Origin: Bin5 sp965200685
GTDB lineage: Bacteria; Chloroflexota; Anaerolineae; Caldilineales; Caldilineaceae
Assembly (NCBI GenBank): GCA_965200685.1
Contig: OZ241379.1
Coordinates: 2,356,001-2,420,000 of the forward strand
Direction: 5' to 3'
DNA: 64,000 nt
Positions 26,132-34,854 of this stretch are shown piece by piece. A program made the translations under genes and the position numbers. The notes below the pieces were generated by a model. It was given only the letters and a program-made list of their open reading frames with translations, did no database searches and was not told where the DNA came from. Within the stretch, counting starts at the first letter, position 1. Each line of letters begins with the position of its first letter.

Positions 26132-27291
26132 ACCCCGCTGCGTCTCTGCTACAGCAGACTACCCATGTTGTCCCTCCGCCTCCTCGCATACTCAATCTAC
26201 TGGAAACCAGCCATAGTATCCTCTGCGTTAGCCATGTGAACCCAGATGGGGACGCGGTCGGCAGTTTGCTGGGCCTCGGCTGGATCTTACGCGCAATGGA
26301 TAAACGGCCGGACCTAGCCCTCCAGGATGACATCACTCAAGAATATCAATTTCTGCCCGGTATAGAGGAGATCATCGGGCCGCAGGAAGTGGCCCACAAC
26401 TATGATCTGATCATCTGTCTGGATGCCTCCAGTGTTGACCGCATGGGAACTGTCTATTGCCCTGAAATCCACGCACAGATTCCGCTTATTGTCATCGATC
26501 ATCATGCCACCAACACGTTTTTCGGTACTGAAAATTGGGTGGATATTGGCTGCGCCGCCACCTGCCAGCTCCTCGTCCGTCTGGCAGATGCCCTTGATGT
26601 ACCGCTCACGGAACAGATTGCCATCTCTCTGCTGACCGGCCTGGTGACAGATACGCTCTGCTTTCGGACAGCCAATACGGATGCCAATGTCCTGCAAGTG
26701 GCTTTGCGGCTGTTGGCCGCCGGCGCAGACCTGAATTATATCGTCTGGAACACGCTGGATAGCAGACCCTTCGGCCTTCTGAAACTTTGGGGCGGCAGTC
26801 TCGCTACTGTGCAATTGGAGGATGGCGTTATCTGGACTACGCTCAATGCCGAAATCCGCAAACAGAACGATGTTGAACTCCACCAGAGTGATGGCCTTGC
26901 CAATTTTCTCGTGACTGTGCGAGAAGCCGACATCAGTGTTACTTTTTCCCAGCGATTTGCCGCGAACGGGCGAGAACTGATCGAATGTAGCTTTCGGGCT
27001 AAGCCCGGCTTCAATGTGAGCCAAGTGGCTTTCAACTTTGGTGGCGGTGGACACCCGCCAGCAGCTGGCTGTACCATCCCAGGGACTTTGCAAGAGGTGT
27101 CAACCCAGGTTGTAGCAGCCCTGCAAGAGACGCGTCGCCAGAGTATTGCGGAATGGAGTGCAGAATGTGGGGACAATGGAGAATGGAGTGACAGTGGAGA
27201 ATGTGGGGACAATGGAGAATGGAGTGACAGTGGAGAATGGAGTGACAGTGGAGAATGGAGTAGCAGTGGAGAATGGAGTAGCAGTGGCTAA
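26128..27291 (+). CDS. nrnA: DHH-family phosphoesterase (NrnA-like oligoribonuclease/pAp phosphatase)
   Basis: 387 aa. The DHH domain shows VSHVNPDGDAVGSLLGLG and VIDHHATNTFFG, and the DHHA1 domain ends with FGGGGHPPAAGC. NrnA-type enzymes degrade nanoRNA and dephosphorylate pAp. They often follow rbfA and precede truB, as here. The normal protein ends near residue 340. The last 45 or so residues are an unusual tail of hexapeptide repeats (GEWSDS, GEWSSS, GECGDN) from an 18-bp tandem DNA repeat. The start overlaps rbfA by 4 bp. Confidence 0.92.
   Translation: MNPAASLLQQTTHVVPPPPRILNLLETSHSILCVSHVNPDGDAVGSLLGLGWILRAMDKRPDLALQDDITQEYQFLPGIEEIIGPQEVAHNYDLIICLDASSVDRMGTVYCPEIHAQIPLIVIDHHATNTFFGTENWVDIGCAATCQLLVRLADALDVPLTEQIAISLLTGLVTDTLCFRTANTDANVLQVALRLLAAGADLNYIVWNTLDSRPFGLLKLWGGSLATVQLEDGVIWTTLNAEIRKQNDVELHQSDGLANFLVTVREADISVTFSQRFAANGRELIECSFRAKPGFNVSQVAFNFGGGGHPPAAGCTIPGTLQEVSTQVVAALQETRRQSIAEWSAECGDNGEWSDSGECGDNGEWSDSGEWSDSGEWSSSGEWSSSG
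27163..27288 (+). repeat. 18-bp tandem repeat, seven units, at the 3' end of nrnA
   Basis: Seven contiguous 18-bp units of the form GAATGGAGTGACAGTGGA, with variants GAATGTGGGGACAATGGA and GAATGGAGTAGCAGTGGA. A partial unit (27151-27162) precedes them. The unit is a multiple of three, so the nrnA frame and a second overlapping frame leading into truB both stay open. Confidence 0.9.
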
Positions 27292-27313
27292 GGGCGCAGC
27301 AGGTAAGTCCGCA

Positions 27314-28285
27314 ATGGATCTGCATGGGATTCTCCTTGTTGATAAACCGAGACAGCCGCTTGGGGCGGCCGCGGATGGGCGGACCTCTGTTCGCTTGCCT
27401 ACCAGCCACGACATTGTACAACAGGTCCGACACTGGAGTTGTCAAAGACGCATCGGCCATACCGGTACCCTAGACCCCATGGCAAGCGGGCTGCTGGTGC
27501 TGTGTCTGGGCGTCGCTACCCGGCTGGTGGAATACTATCAGGGGCATGACAAAACATACGAGGCTAGGGTAGCCCTCGGCTGTGCCACTGATACTTATGA
27601 TGCACTGGGCCAGGTCGTTGCGCGAGCCGCTGTGCCACATTTGACTGAAGCTAGGTTGCACGATGCCTTGGCTGCTTTTCAAGGCGAATTTTTGCAAAAG
27701 CCACCGATTTATTCGGCTGTGAAACAGGCCGGTGAGAGCCTTTACCGCAAAGCCCGACGCGGTGAATCTGTAACAGTGGAGCCGCGGCCGGTTACGGTTC
27801 ATGCGATTGAACTGCTTGCCTTTACGCCGCCAGACCAGATTTCCCTGCAGATACGCTGTTCGGCTGGTACGTACATTCGTAGCCTAGCCCACGAACTGGG
27901 CCATGCACTGGGCACAGTTGCCCATCTGTGCTTTCTGCGGCGTTTGGAAGTCGGCCCATTTTCTGTCGTCAATGCTTTCACCCTTGCTGCTATTGAAGCG
28001 GCAGCCAACACAGAGGGACTGTCCGCTTTGCTGCTGGGACCGGGTAGCGGCTTGGGAATGCCGCGCCTGACGCTTAGTGATGATGAACGGGTACGCCTAG
28101 GGCAAGGGCAATGGGTATATCGACAGGGCTACGTCCATGGCACAGATATGGCTGCTGCTTATGATCTGCAGGGGCGTTTCCTGGGGGTTGTGCGCGCACA
28201 CACAACGGATGGGAAGGGGACAGTATGGAAAGCGGAAAAGTGGCTTGCCCAGCAACTGATATCGCATGATAATTTGCAGCGATGA
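27314..28285 (+). CDS. truB: tRNA pseudouridine-55 synthase
   Basis: 323 aa from the ATG at 27314 (MDLHGILLVDKP). The same frame is open upstream through the 18-bp repeats from 27146, but that extension is low-complexity. TruB converts U55 in the tRNA T-loop. The catalytic Asp is in HTGTLDPMASGLL. The C-terminal PUA-like region is present. The motif usually read as DKPxGxTSHDIV is interrupted here by about a dozen extra residues (RQPLGAAADGRTSVRLP). The 3' end overlaps ribF by 20 bp. Confidence 0.94.
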   Translation: MDLHGILLVDKPRQPLGAAADGRTSVRLPTSHDIVQQVRHWSCQRRIGHTGTLDPMASGLLVLCLGVATRLVEYYQGHDKTYEARVALGCATDTYDALGQVVARAAVPHLTEARLHDALAAFQGEFLQKPPIYSAVKQAGESLYRKARRGESVTVEPRPVTVHAIELLAFTPPDQISLQIRCSAGTYIRSLAHELGHALGTVAHLCFLRRLEVGPFSVVNAFTLAAIEAAANTEGLSALLLGPGSGLGMPRLTLSDDERVRLGQGQWVYRQGYVHGTDMAAAYDLQGRFLGVVRAHTTDGKGTVWKAEKWLAQQLISHDNLQR

Positions 28286-29288
28286 TCTGCGGGCTGGGCC
28301 CTTGTCTGCTAGGTCGTGTACTACACAGATGCTTGAGGGCGGCCCAACCTTTCTGACGATTGGCAATTTTGATGGCATCCATCTGGGGCATCAAGCACTT
28401 TTGCGCTGCTTACAGACTGAAGCTGCTGCCCATTCTGCGCCGGCCAAAACAGCCCTGCTCACATTTGACCCCCATCCTTTGGCTGTCCTGCGCCCGCATG
28501 TACCGCTGCAGCTGCTGACTACGCCTGAGGAACGGCTGCAATTGCTTGCCCCTTTCGGCCTTGATTTGGGTATCATTCAGCCTTTTGACCAGGAGTTTGC
28601 TAGGCTAAAGCCTGAACAGTTTATGCGCCTTCTGGTTGAGCGGTTGGGCCTTGTGCGGCTGGTGGTCGGGCCGGATTTTGCCCTAGGGCGGGCGCGGGCC
28701 GGCACTGTTGCTGTGCTGCAGGCATTGGGTACACAGCTGGGCTATGGTGTCTCGGTTACGCCTTTGGTGGAACTGGTGGCGGGGACAAGCGGCGAAGTCC
28801 GTAGTCATCAGATACGCCAGTTGTTGCGCGAGGGCAATGTGCGCGCGGCTTCGCAGATGCTGGGCCGGCCTTATCGTGTGATGGGTATTGTGGAAGAGGG
28901 GGAACGCCGGGGTCGGACAATTGGTGTTCCCACTGCCAATATCCGCCCGCTTCCCCAGCGGCTGCTGCCCGCTGATGGCGTCTACGCTACGTGGGCCTAT
29001 CTGCAAGATGATAATGCGGGCCTAGCGCGTGCCAGCGTTACCAATATCGGTACACGGCCTACCGTAGACGGACGCCAGCACCGGGTCGAAACCCACTTGC
29101 TAGACTTTCCTGGGCCAAGCGAAAACAGCCAACTGTACGGACAGCAAGTGGCTGTCTCTTTCGTCAGCCGCCTGCGAGCCGAGCAGCGGTTCGAGAGCTT
29201 AACTGAATTGCTGACACAGATCCGGCGAGACATCCTGGCGACCCGCAGGGTGCTGCAATGTGCTGCACTCCATGCCCAGGAACTGTAG
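28266..29288 (+). CDS. ribF: bifunctional riboflavin kinase/FAD synthetase
   Basis: 340 aa. The N-terminal FMN adenylyltransferase domain has GNFDGIHLGHQALL and a later KPEQFMRLLVERL stretch. The C-terminal flavokinase domain starts near GRPYRVMGIV and has TIGVPTANI. It converts riboflavin to FMN and then FAD. Placement after truB is usual in bacteria. The ATG at 28266 overlaps truB; a shorter in-frame start at MLEGGPTF (28329) is possible but leaves a very short N-terminus. No FMN riboswitch is seen. Confidence 0.95.
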   Translation: MIICSDDLRAGPLSARSCTTQMLEGGPTFLTIGNFDGIHLGHQALLRCLQTEAAAHSAPAKTALLTFDPHPLAVLRPHVPLQLLTTPEERLQLLAPFGLDLGIIQPFDQEFARLKPEQFMRLLVERLGLVRLVVGPDFALGRARAGTVAVLQALGTQLGYGVSVTPLVELVAGTSGEVRSHQIRQLLREGNVRAASQMLGRPYRVMGIVEEGERRGRTIGVPTANIRPLPQRLLPADGVYATWAYLQDDNAGLARASVTNIGTRPTVDGRQHRVETHLLDFPGPSENSQLYGQQVAVSFVSRLRAEQRFESLTELLTQIRRDILATRRVLQCAALHAQEL

Positions 29289-29323
29289 ATAGAAGCTGCG
29301 AACCATAGAACAGGTTTTATTTG

Positions 29324-31486
29324 ATGTCTCAGCACCGCCATCAATTCCCCTTCCCGATGATGTCCCTGCCCCTTCGTCTGCTATATCGTGTGGTATGTCG
29401 TGTGGGGCGCGCTCTATTCCTGTTGGTTCTGCTTCTGTTCTTGGGCGCGTGCGCGTCAGTATCCTTGCCCGACAGTCCCGCTGGAAATGTTGGACCCGCT
29501 TCCACAGCTACAGTTGAGCGCATTGGCCCGCGGCCGCCCATAGCCTATCCAGACCCTATGGGGGGCATCACTGAGTTTACAGTGCTTGACGGTATGGCGG
29601 ATGCCTTGGCTTGTCTGGCCGGGGGACAGCCGGTGTTCGCGGTGATGCAGTACAATGCCAATGTACGGAATCAACCGGATTCGCAGGGGTGTCGTTTAGG
29701 GCGTGCGCCTGCGGGCACTGTTGTGCGGGTTGAGTCGATTTTCGGCCAGGGGGAAATAACGCCTTTCGCCTCTCTTGACCGTTCTCTCTCTCTGCTTCCC
29801 ATCTCTACGCCGGGCTATGATGAGGACATTCAGCCGATTTTTGAAGAGAGCTGCGACGTCTGCCACAGTGATTCGTTGCAACTGGCGGAACTGCATGTGA
29901 CCGCCTATGAACCACTACTGGCCGGCGGCAAAAGCGGCCCGGTGGTGGTGCCTGGGGACCCGGATGCATCCAAACTCTGGCTGCAGGTGCGTTCTGGGGC
30001 AATGCCTCTGGTAGGGGAACTCAGCGATGAGGAGAAGTCGCTAGTGTATGATTGGATTCTGGCTGGGGCTGCTAGGCAGGGCACGCGCCCATCTGCTGAG
30101 CTGTGGCTGCGGCTGTCCGATGATGATTTCAGTTGGTCGCCCAATGAATGTGGCAGCACTATTCCCTATATCAGTGCCCAATTGGCTTTGGCCACCAGCT
30201 GTGCTGCCATGCCTAATGCCGAGCAGATCGCGGCATCTCTGCTGGATGTACAGCCGCTGCCTGTGCCGTCATCGCCCCCAAGTGATGGCGATGAAAGTGA
30301 TCGCGATGACAGCGCGGCTGCGCTTCCGATTCTCGACAATGTACAGAGAGACATACCCGCCGGCCAAGTCGGCATTCAGGTTTCGTCCTTAGGGTTGGGT
30401 GTCCCTTCCGAGGCGGATCCCTGGTTGATTCCCCGTGGCGGCTTCTGCATTGAGCAATATCTACGCCAGACTTTGCAAGACCGCCACAGCATTACGGCAT
30501 TGACGTTTGCGCCCGATGGCAGATTGTTTATGGCCCTGGATGTCCCAGCTGATGCAGACCCCAATCTGCTGTACGACCCCTTCTATCCTGTGCGGACAGT
30601 GGCTGTTTGGGATGGGGATAGATATGAGGAATTGCTGCGGGAGTCCAGCCGCATTACGGGGATGGCTTGGCATGAAGGTTCTCTATACCTCAACCGGGCT
30701 GCTGAAGTAGGGCGCATCCCCGATGGCGGTACGTATGAATATCTGGCGGGGGGCTTTGCGGTGGCGGGGCGGCTCTTCCACGCCAATAATGGGCTGGTTG
30801 TCAGGGATGGCTGGCTGTATGTTGCGGCGGGGGGTGTACGGGATGGCTATTCCGACGGTGTTATTGTGCCAGGTGATGGCGATCTGCCTGCGGAGACGCT
30901 TGCTACTTTTGTGGCAGCCGGAGGCAATCGTTTCTCTGCTCGGATTGTGCGCGCCCGGCTGCAACAATTGCTGGCAGAACGGACTTTGGCTGTCTTTCAG
31001 ACAGTAGCGCGGGGTGTACGCAATCCATACGGCATAGCCACAGACCCTTTGGGGCGTCTCTGGTTCACTGATAATGGGGCGACAAATGTGCCTGGTACCT
31101 TTGGAGCTGGTGATGAGGTCAATCTCCTGGATCCAAGAACGCTCTCGGCTGCAGCTGTGGCCGGCGATGAGAATGACACTCCCTTTTACGGTTTCCCGAT
31201 GACATTAGGCGGGGTCAATAAGGACTGGTGGAGCGAACCAGTGCTGACCTTGCCCAATTCGGCTGCGCCTACGGGCATTACCTGGGCCTATGATACGATC
31301 TTCTTCGCGCAATATGGGCGCGATCCGGGGCTATATCGCATGGCGAACGCCGGCGGTGATATCATTGCCGAACGCGTGCTGCTCGGCTGGCCGATTCAGG
31401 CGGTCACTACCGCGCCGGATGGGACTGTTTGGCTTGGGACAGGTACAGGCGGTCTCTTTCGGCTGGTGCCTGGCTGCGCTGGTTGA
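29324..31486 (+). CDS. haem-c, SH3-like and beta-propeller lipoprotein
   Basis: About 720 aa. A lipoprotein signal (VGRALFLLVLLLFLGAC) is followed by an SH3-like segment (VFAVMQYNANVRNQPDSQGC, about 100-135). A cytochrome-c-like domain has one CxxCH haem site (ESCDVCHSD, about 185) and resembles the PSCyt1 type. The C-terminal half (about 380-715) repeats motifs such as FAPDGRLFMAL, GVRNPYGIATDPLGRLWFTD and TTAPDGTVWLGTG, as in glucose/sorbosone dehydrogenase-like or NHL propellers. It is probably an extracytoplasmic redox or sensor protein. The substrate is unknown. Starts at 29324, 29357 and 29360 are possible. Confidence 0.72.
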   Translation: MSQHRHQFPFPMMSLPLRLLYRVVCRVGRALFLLVLLLFLGACASVSLPDSPAGNVGPASTATVERIGPRPPIAYPDPMGGITEFTVLDGMADALACLAGGQPVFAVMQYNANVRNQPDSQGCRLGRAPAGTVVRVESIFGQGEITPFASLDRSLSLLPISTPGYDEDIQPIFEESCDVCHSDSLQLAELHVTAYEPLLAGGKSGPVVVPGDPDASKLWLQVRSGAMPLVGELSDEEKSLVYDWILAGAARQGTRPSAELWLRLSDDDFSWSPNECGSTIPYISAQLALATSCAAMPNAEQIAASLLDVQPLPVPSSPPSDGDESDRDDSAAALPILDNVQRDIPAGQVGIQVSSLGLGVPSEADPWLIPRGGFCIEQYLRQTLQDRHSITALTFAPDGRLFMALDVPADADPNLLYDPFYPVRTVAVWDGDRYEELLRESSRITGMAWHEGSLYLNRAAEVGRIPDGGTYEYLAGGFAVAGRLFHANNGLVVRDGWLYVAAGGVRDGYSDGVIVPGDGDLPAETLATFVAAGGNRFSARIVRARLQQLLAERTLAVFQTVARGVRNPYGIATDPLGRLWFTDNGATNVPGTFGAGDEVNLLDPRTLSAAAVAGDENDTPFYGFPMTLGGVNKDWWSEPVLTLPNSAAPTGITWAYDTIFFAQYGRDPGLYRMANAGGDIIAERVLLGWPIQAVTTAPDGTVWLGTGTGGLFRLVPGCAG

Positions 31487-31495
31487 GGAGATATG

Positions 31496-32695
31496 ATGCG
31501 GGTTCTCTGTGTATCTGCTCCCATGCTGGGGCATCTGGACTGGGGCGGCTATCTGTTGACAGCTGCGGAACTGTTGCGAGGGGGGCATGATGTGTTGTGG
31601 GCTACTGGCCATGAGATGCAGGGGACAGTGGCGGCTCAGGGTGTTCCTAGCCACATTCTGCAGGAGACGGGCTGGTGCTGGCCAATGAAGTTGCCGCGCC
31701 CAGGGGCGGATGCGGCTTCGCGGCAGGATGGGCAGCGTTTACGCATGTTGCGTTCTTTGGACCAGTGGTTGGATGTGGAACGGGTGCGGGCGGCTACTGT
31801 AGAACTGATTGCGCTGGGCAAAGCCTTCCGCCCACATCTGATTGTCAGTGAGATGTTTATGGCCGCGGCTGGTACCGCTGCGGAAGTGTTGGACGTTCCT
31901 TTTGTTGTGGCTGGCTGGCCGGCTGCCCGCTCCAAGCTGACGCAGAGGAGCCGCTTTGTGGGGGCATTGGCCCAGGAACGGGTAGCTGTGCTGCTGTCTG
32001 ATTTTGGTGCTGTGGGGGTGAATTGGCAGCTAGATAGCCCGGCTGCGCTGCTTTCGCCGTCTCTTCACCTGACCTATTGGAGTCCTCGTTGGTTTGCTGG
32101 GCGTGCGCTATTGCCCCAGACACGCATGGTCGGTGGCAGCGCGCAGGCGGCCCCGGCATCTGATTGGTGCAGGCAACTGTCAAGGGAACGTCCATGGATA
32201 TTCATTACCCTCGGCACTTCCTTCAACAAGGATATCAACTTTTTTCTCATGGCAGCCCAAGCGGTGGTTCAGGTGGGGGGCCTACCGATTTTGGCAGTCG
32301 GTTCTGGGGAAGTGGCCGCGGCCTTGCGGGGTAGAATGCCGCAGCCTTCGGTAGTGGTGTCGCATGTCACGTTTGCGGAGCTGTTGCCTTACTGCGCGGC
32401 GGCTATCCATCATGGCGGGGCTGGCACAACCCACGCTTTGGTCACTTATGGCGTTCCGCAGATTGTGGTGCCCAAGGCGGGGGACCAGGGTCGGCAGGCA
32501 GAGGGGGTCGTGCGTAGTGGTGTTGGCTATTGTATCCTGCCCAAGCAGCTTACAATTTCTCTTTTGGCTACAGCACTGAAAACGATACTGCCGAGTACAT
32601 CCCCCGTCCGTCAGAACGCGGCTTGCCTGCAGGAAGAGTTCGCCTCTCTGGGGGGCATATCCAAAGCAGCGCAGCTAGTGGAGTCGGTCGTATGA
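31496..32695 (+). CDS. glycosyltransferase, GT1/MGT type
   Basis: About 399 aa with a GT-B fold typical of UDP-glycosyltransferases that act on lipids or natural products. The N-terminus has VSAPMLGHLDWGGYLLTAAE. The C-terminal donor site is HHGGAGTTHALVTYGVPQIV followed by DQGRQAEGV. Acceptor and sugar cannot be predicted. Two ATGs (31493, 31496) follow GAGGAG by 2 and 5 nt, and the second is better placed. It follows the haem lipoprotein by 9 bp and is likely co-transcribed. Confidence 0.85.
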   Translation: MRVLCVSAPMLGHLDWGGYLLTAAELLRGGHDVLWATGHEMQGTVAAQGVPSHILQETGWCWPMKLPRPGADAASRQDGQRLRMLRSLDQWLDVERVRAATVELIALGKAFRPHLIVSEMFMAAAGTAAEVLDVPFVVAGWPAARSKLTQRSRFVGALAQERVAVLLSDFGAVGVNWQLDSPAALLSPSLHLTYWSPRWFAGRALLPQTRMVGGSAQAAPASDWCRQLSRERPWIFITLGTSFNKDINFFLMAAQAVVQVGGLPILAVGSGEVAAALRGRMPQPSVVVSHVTFAELLPYCAAAIHHGGAGTTHALVTYGVPQIVVPKAGDQGRQAEGVVRSGVGYCILPKQLTISLLATALKTILPSTSPVRQNAACLQEEFASLGGISKAAQLVESVV

Positions 32696-32719
32696 ACAGC
32701 GGGCCATCATACCCTGCGC

Positions 32720-32771
32720 GGCTTTGGGCTGGATCATTCGTCCTCATTGAGGCGCGTCACAGGTTGCGTAG
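32720..32771. repeat. duplication flank, copy A
   Basis: 52 bp starting GGCTTTGGGCTGGATCATTC, covering the 3' flank and the last codons of the first FRG-TPR gene. It is nearly the same as 35014-35064 at the end of the second FRG-TPR gene, with a few substitutions and one single-base deletion that changes the C-terminal residues and the stop. Confidence 0.85.
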
Positions 32772-34670
32772 CTCCTGATCTGCTGCTGCGGCAATGTCTT
32801 CTTCGCCAGCCTGTTGCGCTAGGTCTCGTGCAATCTCAAAATCTCGCCGCGCCTCTTGCGCTTGGTTGATCTCAAGATAGGTAAGTCCGCGATTGAGATA
32901 GGCTTCAGCAAAATCTAACTTCAGTCGAATCACTTTATCATAGTCTTCAATGGCTTCTTTATATTTGCCAAGCTTATTCTTTACAAATCCTCGATAAAAG
33001 TAGGGTTCATAAGCATCATTTGGCTTTTGTTGGATAAATTTATCAAGGTCTATGAGCGCGTCTTCATAGCGTTCAAGATCGCACTTTGCAACACCGCGAC
33101 CATAGTAAAATTCAACAAAATCTGGATTGCGGTTGATGGCTTCATCGTAGTCTTTGACAGATTCTGCATAGCGTTCAAGGTTCTGCTTTGCAATAGCGCG
33201 ACTAGCGTAGGCCTTGCTATCATCTGGGTTCAGTCGAATCGCTTTATCATAGTCTTCAATGGCTTTTTTATGCTGACCAAGCCTATTCTTGGCAACCCCG
33301 CGATTGAGATAGGCTTCGGCAAAATCTGACTGCAGTCGGATAGCTTGGTCAAAGTCTATGATGGCGTCCTGATATTGACCCAGACTGTACTTGGCATTGC
33401 CTCGACTATAGTAGGCATCGGCAAGATTTGGATTCAGTCGAACGGCTTCATCATAGTCTTCAATGGCTTCTTCATGCTGACCAAGCCTATTCTTTACAAC
33501 GCCGCGATTGGAGTAGGCTTCGGCATAATCTGGTTTTAGTCGGATGGCTTGGTCACAGTCTGCGAGGGCGTCCTGATGTTGACCGAGACTGAGCTTGACA
33601 GTGCCCCGATTGGTATAGGGTTGGGGAAGATGCGGGTTCAGTCTGATGGCTTGGTCATAGTCATTGATGGCCTCTACATGCTGGCCTAGACTTTCCTTGG
33701 CAACGCCCCGATTGTTATAGGCTTCGGCGTACTCTGGGTTCAGTCTGATGGCTTCATCATAATCATTGATGGCGTCTACATGCTGACCAAGACTCCTCTT
33801 GACATTGCCGCGCTTGATATAGGCTTCGGCATAATCTGACTTTAGGTTGATAGCTTGGTTGTAGTCATTGATGGCGTCTACATGCTGGCCAAGACTTTCC
33901 TTGGCATTGCCACGATTGAAGTAGACGTTAGTAAGATTGGCGTTTAGTGCTATGGCTTTGGTGTAGTGTTTGATGGCTTGTTTATACTTGCCTATATTCT
34001 GGTCGGTAAGCCCTCTATAAAACGCTGTGTAGGCACTCTCATGGATAGCCTGCATTTTGATAAATCCAGGCAGGTCGTTGTAGATGGTTTCGCTAAATAT
34101 GTCATGGTAATTGCGTAGGTGGTTTAATAAGGGCTGTTTAAGTTCGGCAGGGATAATGATTATCTCGTCAGGGTCAATAAAGCCCGCGTGCGGACGAACA
34201 AATATGCTCTTCTGGGCTAGGACACGATTGCTCGGCTCCTGAGGCTGATAGACGGGCTGGTTTGCTTTTTTCTGCAAAATAAGCCGGCCATCCTTCTCTG
34301 GGGAGCCATCGCAGGCGAAGAAGAGAGCAATACGGGAGTCGGTTGTAAAGTCTATCAGGTTGGTTTGGCCGCCGTAGTGTTGGAGTTCCGCCAAGATCTC
34401 AAGTTCGTCGGTTTTGTCCGTATACTGTTTAGCCTCTTCCAGAATCTCTGCTTGCACAACTGCTATGTTAATTGCTATGTTAATTGCTGTGTTAAAATAC
34501 CCTGTTTTGATACCATCATATTTGCGATAGAGAGTTGAGGATACTTTCTTGTAGCATTCAGGCTCGCCGCGATAGATATAGTCACCAGCGGCGGATTTTT
34601 CCGCTACCTCGCGGAGTATTTCCCCAACTTTTGTTTGCTGACCGTTTGGGATATTGTTTTGCTCGCTCAT
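32757..34670 (-). CDS. FRG-domain protein with about 12 TPR repeats (copy 1)
   Basis: 637 aa. The N-terminal FRG domain (about 12-165) carries the conserved YRGE (33-36) and LQHYGGQTNLIDFTTDSRIA (96-115). From about residue 215 there are roughly twelve 34-residue TPR units, very alike (consensus SLGQHVDAINDYDQAIRLNP), which form a protein-binding superhelix. It has no signal or membrane segment, so it is probably cytoplasmic. The FRG function is not established; the location beside restriction genes suggests defence. GGAGG sits 8 nt before the ATG. A 12-bp tandem repeat adds INIA copies near residue 62. It is a paralogue of 35038-36798. Confidence 0.82.
   Translation of the reverse strand: MSEQNNIPNGQQTKVGEILREVAEKSAAGDYIYRGEPECYKKVSSTLYRKYDGIKTGYFNTAINIAINIAVVQAEILEEAKQYTDKTDELEILAELQHYGGQTNLIDFTTDSRIALFFACDGSPEKDGRLILQKKANQPVYQPQEPSNRVLAQKSIFVRPHAGFIDPDEIIIIPAELKQPLLNHLRNYHDIFSETIYNDLPGFIKMQAIHESAYTAFYRGLTDQNIGKYKQAIKHYTKAIALNANLTNVYFNRGNAKESLGQHVDAINDYNQAINLKSDYAEAYIKRGNVKRSLGQHVDAINDYDEAIRLNPEYAEAYNNRGVAKESLGQHVEAINDYDQAIRLNPHLPQPYTNRGTVKLSLGQHQDALADCDQAIRLKPDYAEAYSNRGVVKNRLGQHEEAIEDYDEAVRLNPNLADAYYSRGNAKYSLGQYQDAIIDFDQAIRLQSDFAEAYLNRGVAKNRLGQHKKAIEDYDKAIRLNPDDSKAYASRAIAKQNLERYAESVKDYDEAINRNPDFVEFYYGRGVAKCDLERYEDALIDLDKFIQQKPNDAYEPYFYRGFVKNKLGKYKEAIEDYDKVIRLKLDFAEAYLNRGLTYLEINQAQEARRDFEIARDLAQQAGEEDIAAAADQELRNL
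34461..34496. repeat. 12-bp tandem triplicate inside FRG-TPR copy 1
   Basis: TGCTATGTTAAT is repeated twice, then once with changes (TGCTGTGTTAAA). It encodes the repetitive NIAINIAINIA-like stretch in the FRG domain. The second paralogue lacks it. Confidence 0.7.
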
Positions 34671-34756
34671 ATCTGTGCCTCCAAATAGCGTATCTCTCCA
34701 AGCGATTGCACTACTTTATATACGCAATGATTGTGTCATAAGATTGTTGGGTTATC

Positions 34757-34854
34757 CAACAATTCACCCCGCACTCCGTGCCCGCTGCCTGCGATTCTCT
34801 ACCAGTTCCCGCACACCCTCATACACAGCATCCCGCTCACCTGCTGTCAAGCCC
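34757..34854 (-). repeat. 98-bp duplicate of the 3' end of the type IIG RM gene
   Basis: Matches 36872-36969 at 96 of 98 positions. It encodes the last residues of the RM enzyme (ending RARSAG) without the rest of the gene. It begins in an 8-bp inverted repeat (ATTGTTGG/CCAACAAT, 34743-34763). Confidence 0.9.

Noticed and set aside
27163..27288. CRISPR or non-coding satellite
   Set aside because: The 18-bp units are contiguous without spacers and continue the nrnA reading frame, so it is a coding minisatellite.
28200..28330. FMN riboswitch before ribF
   Set aside because: ribF overlaps truB by 20 bp, and no RFN-type conserved segments are visible.
33027..33539. Plus-strand ORFs across the TPR region (33.0-33.5 kb and 35.3-35.7 kb)
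   Set aside because: They are repetitive mirror frames of the TPR codons on the minus strand and show no independent features.
34743..34763. Insertion-sequence end at the ATTGTTGG/CCAACAAT inverted repeat
   Set aside because: No transposase or matching second end is present; the repeat sits at the edge of the duplicated RM tail and could be incidental.
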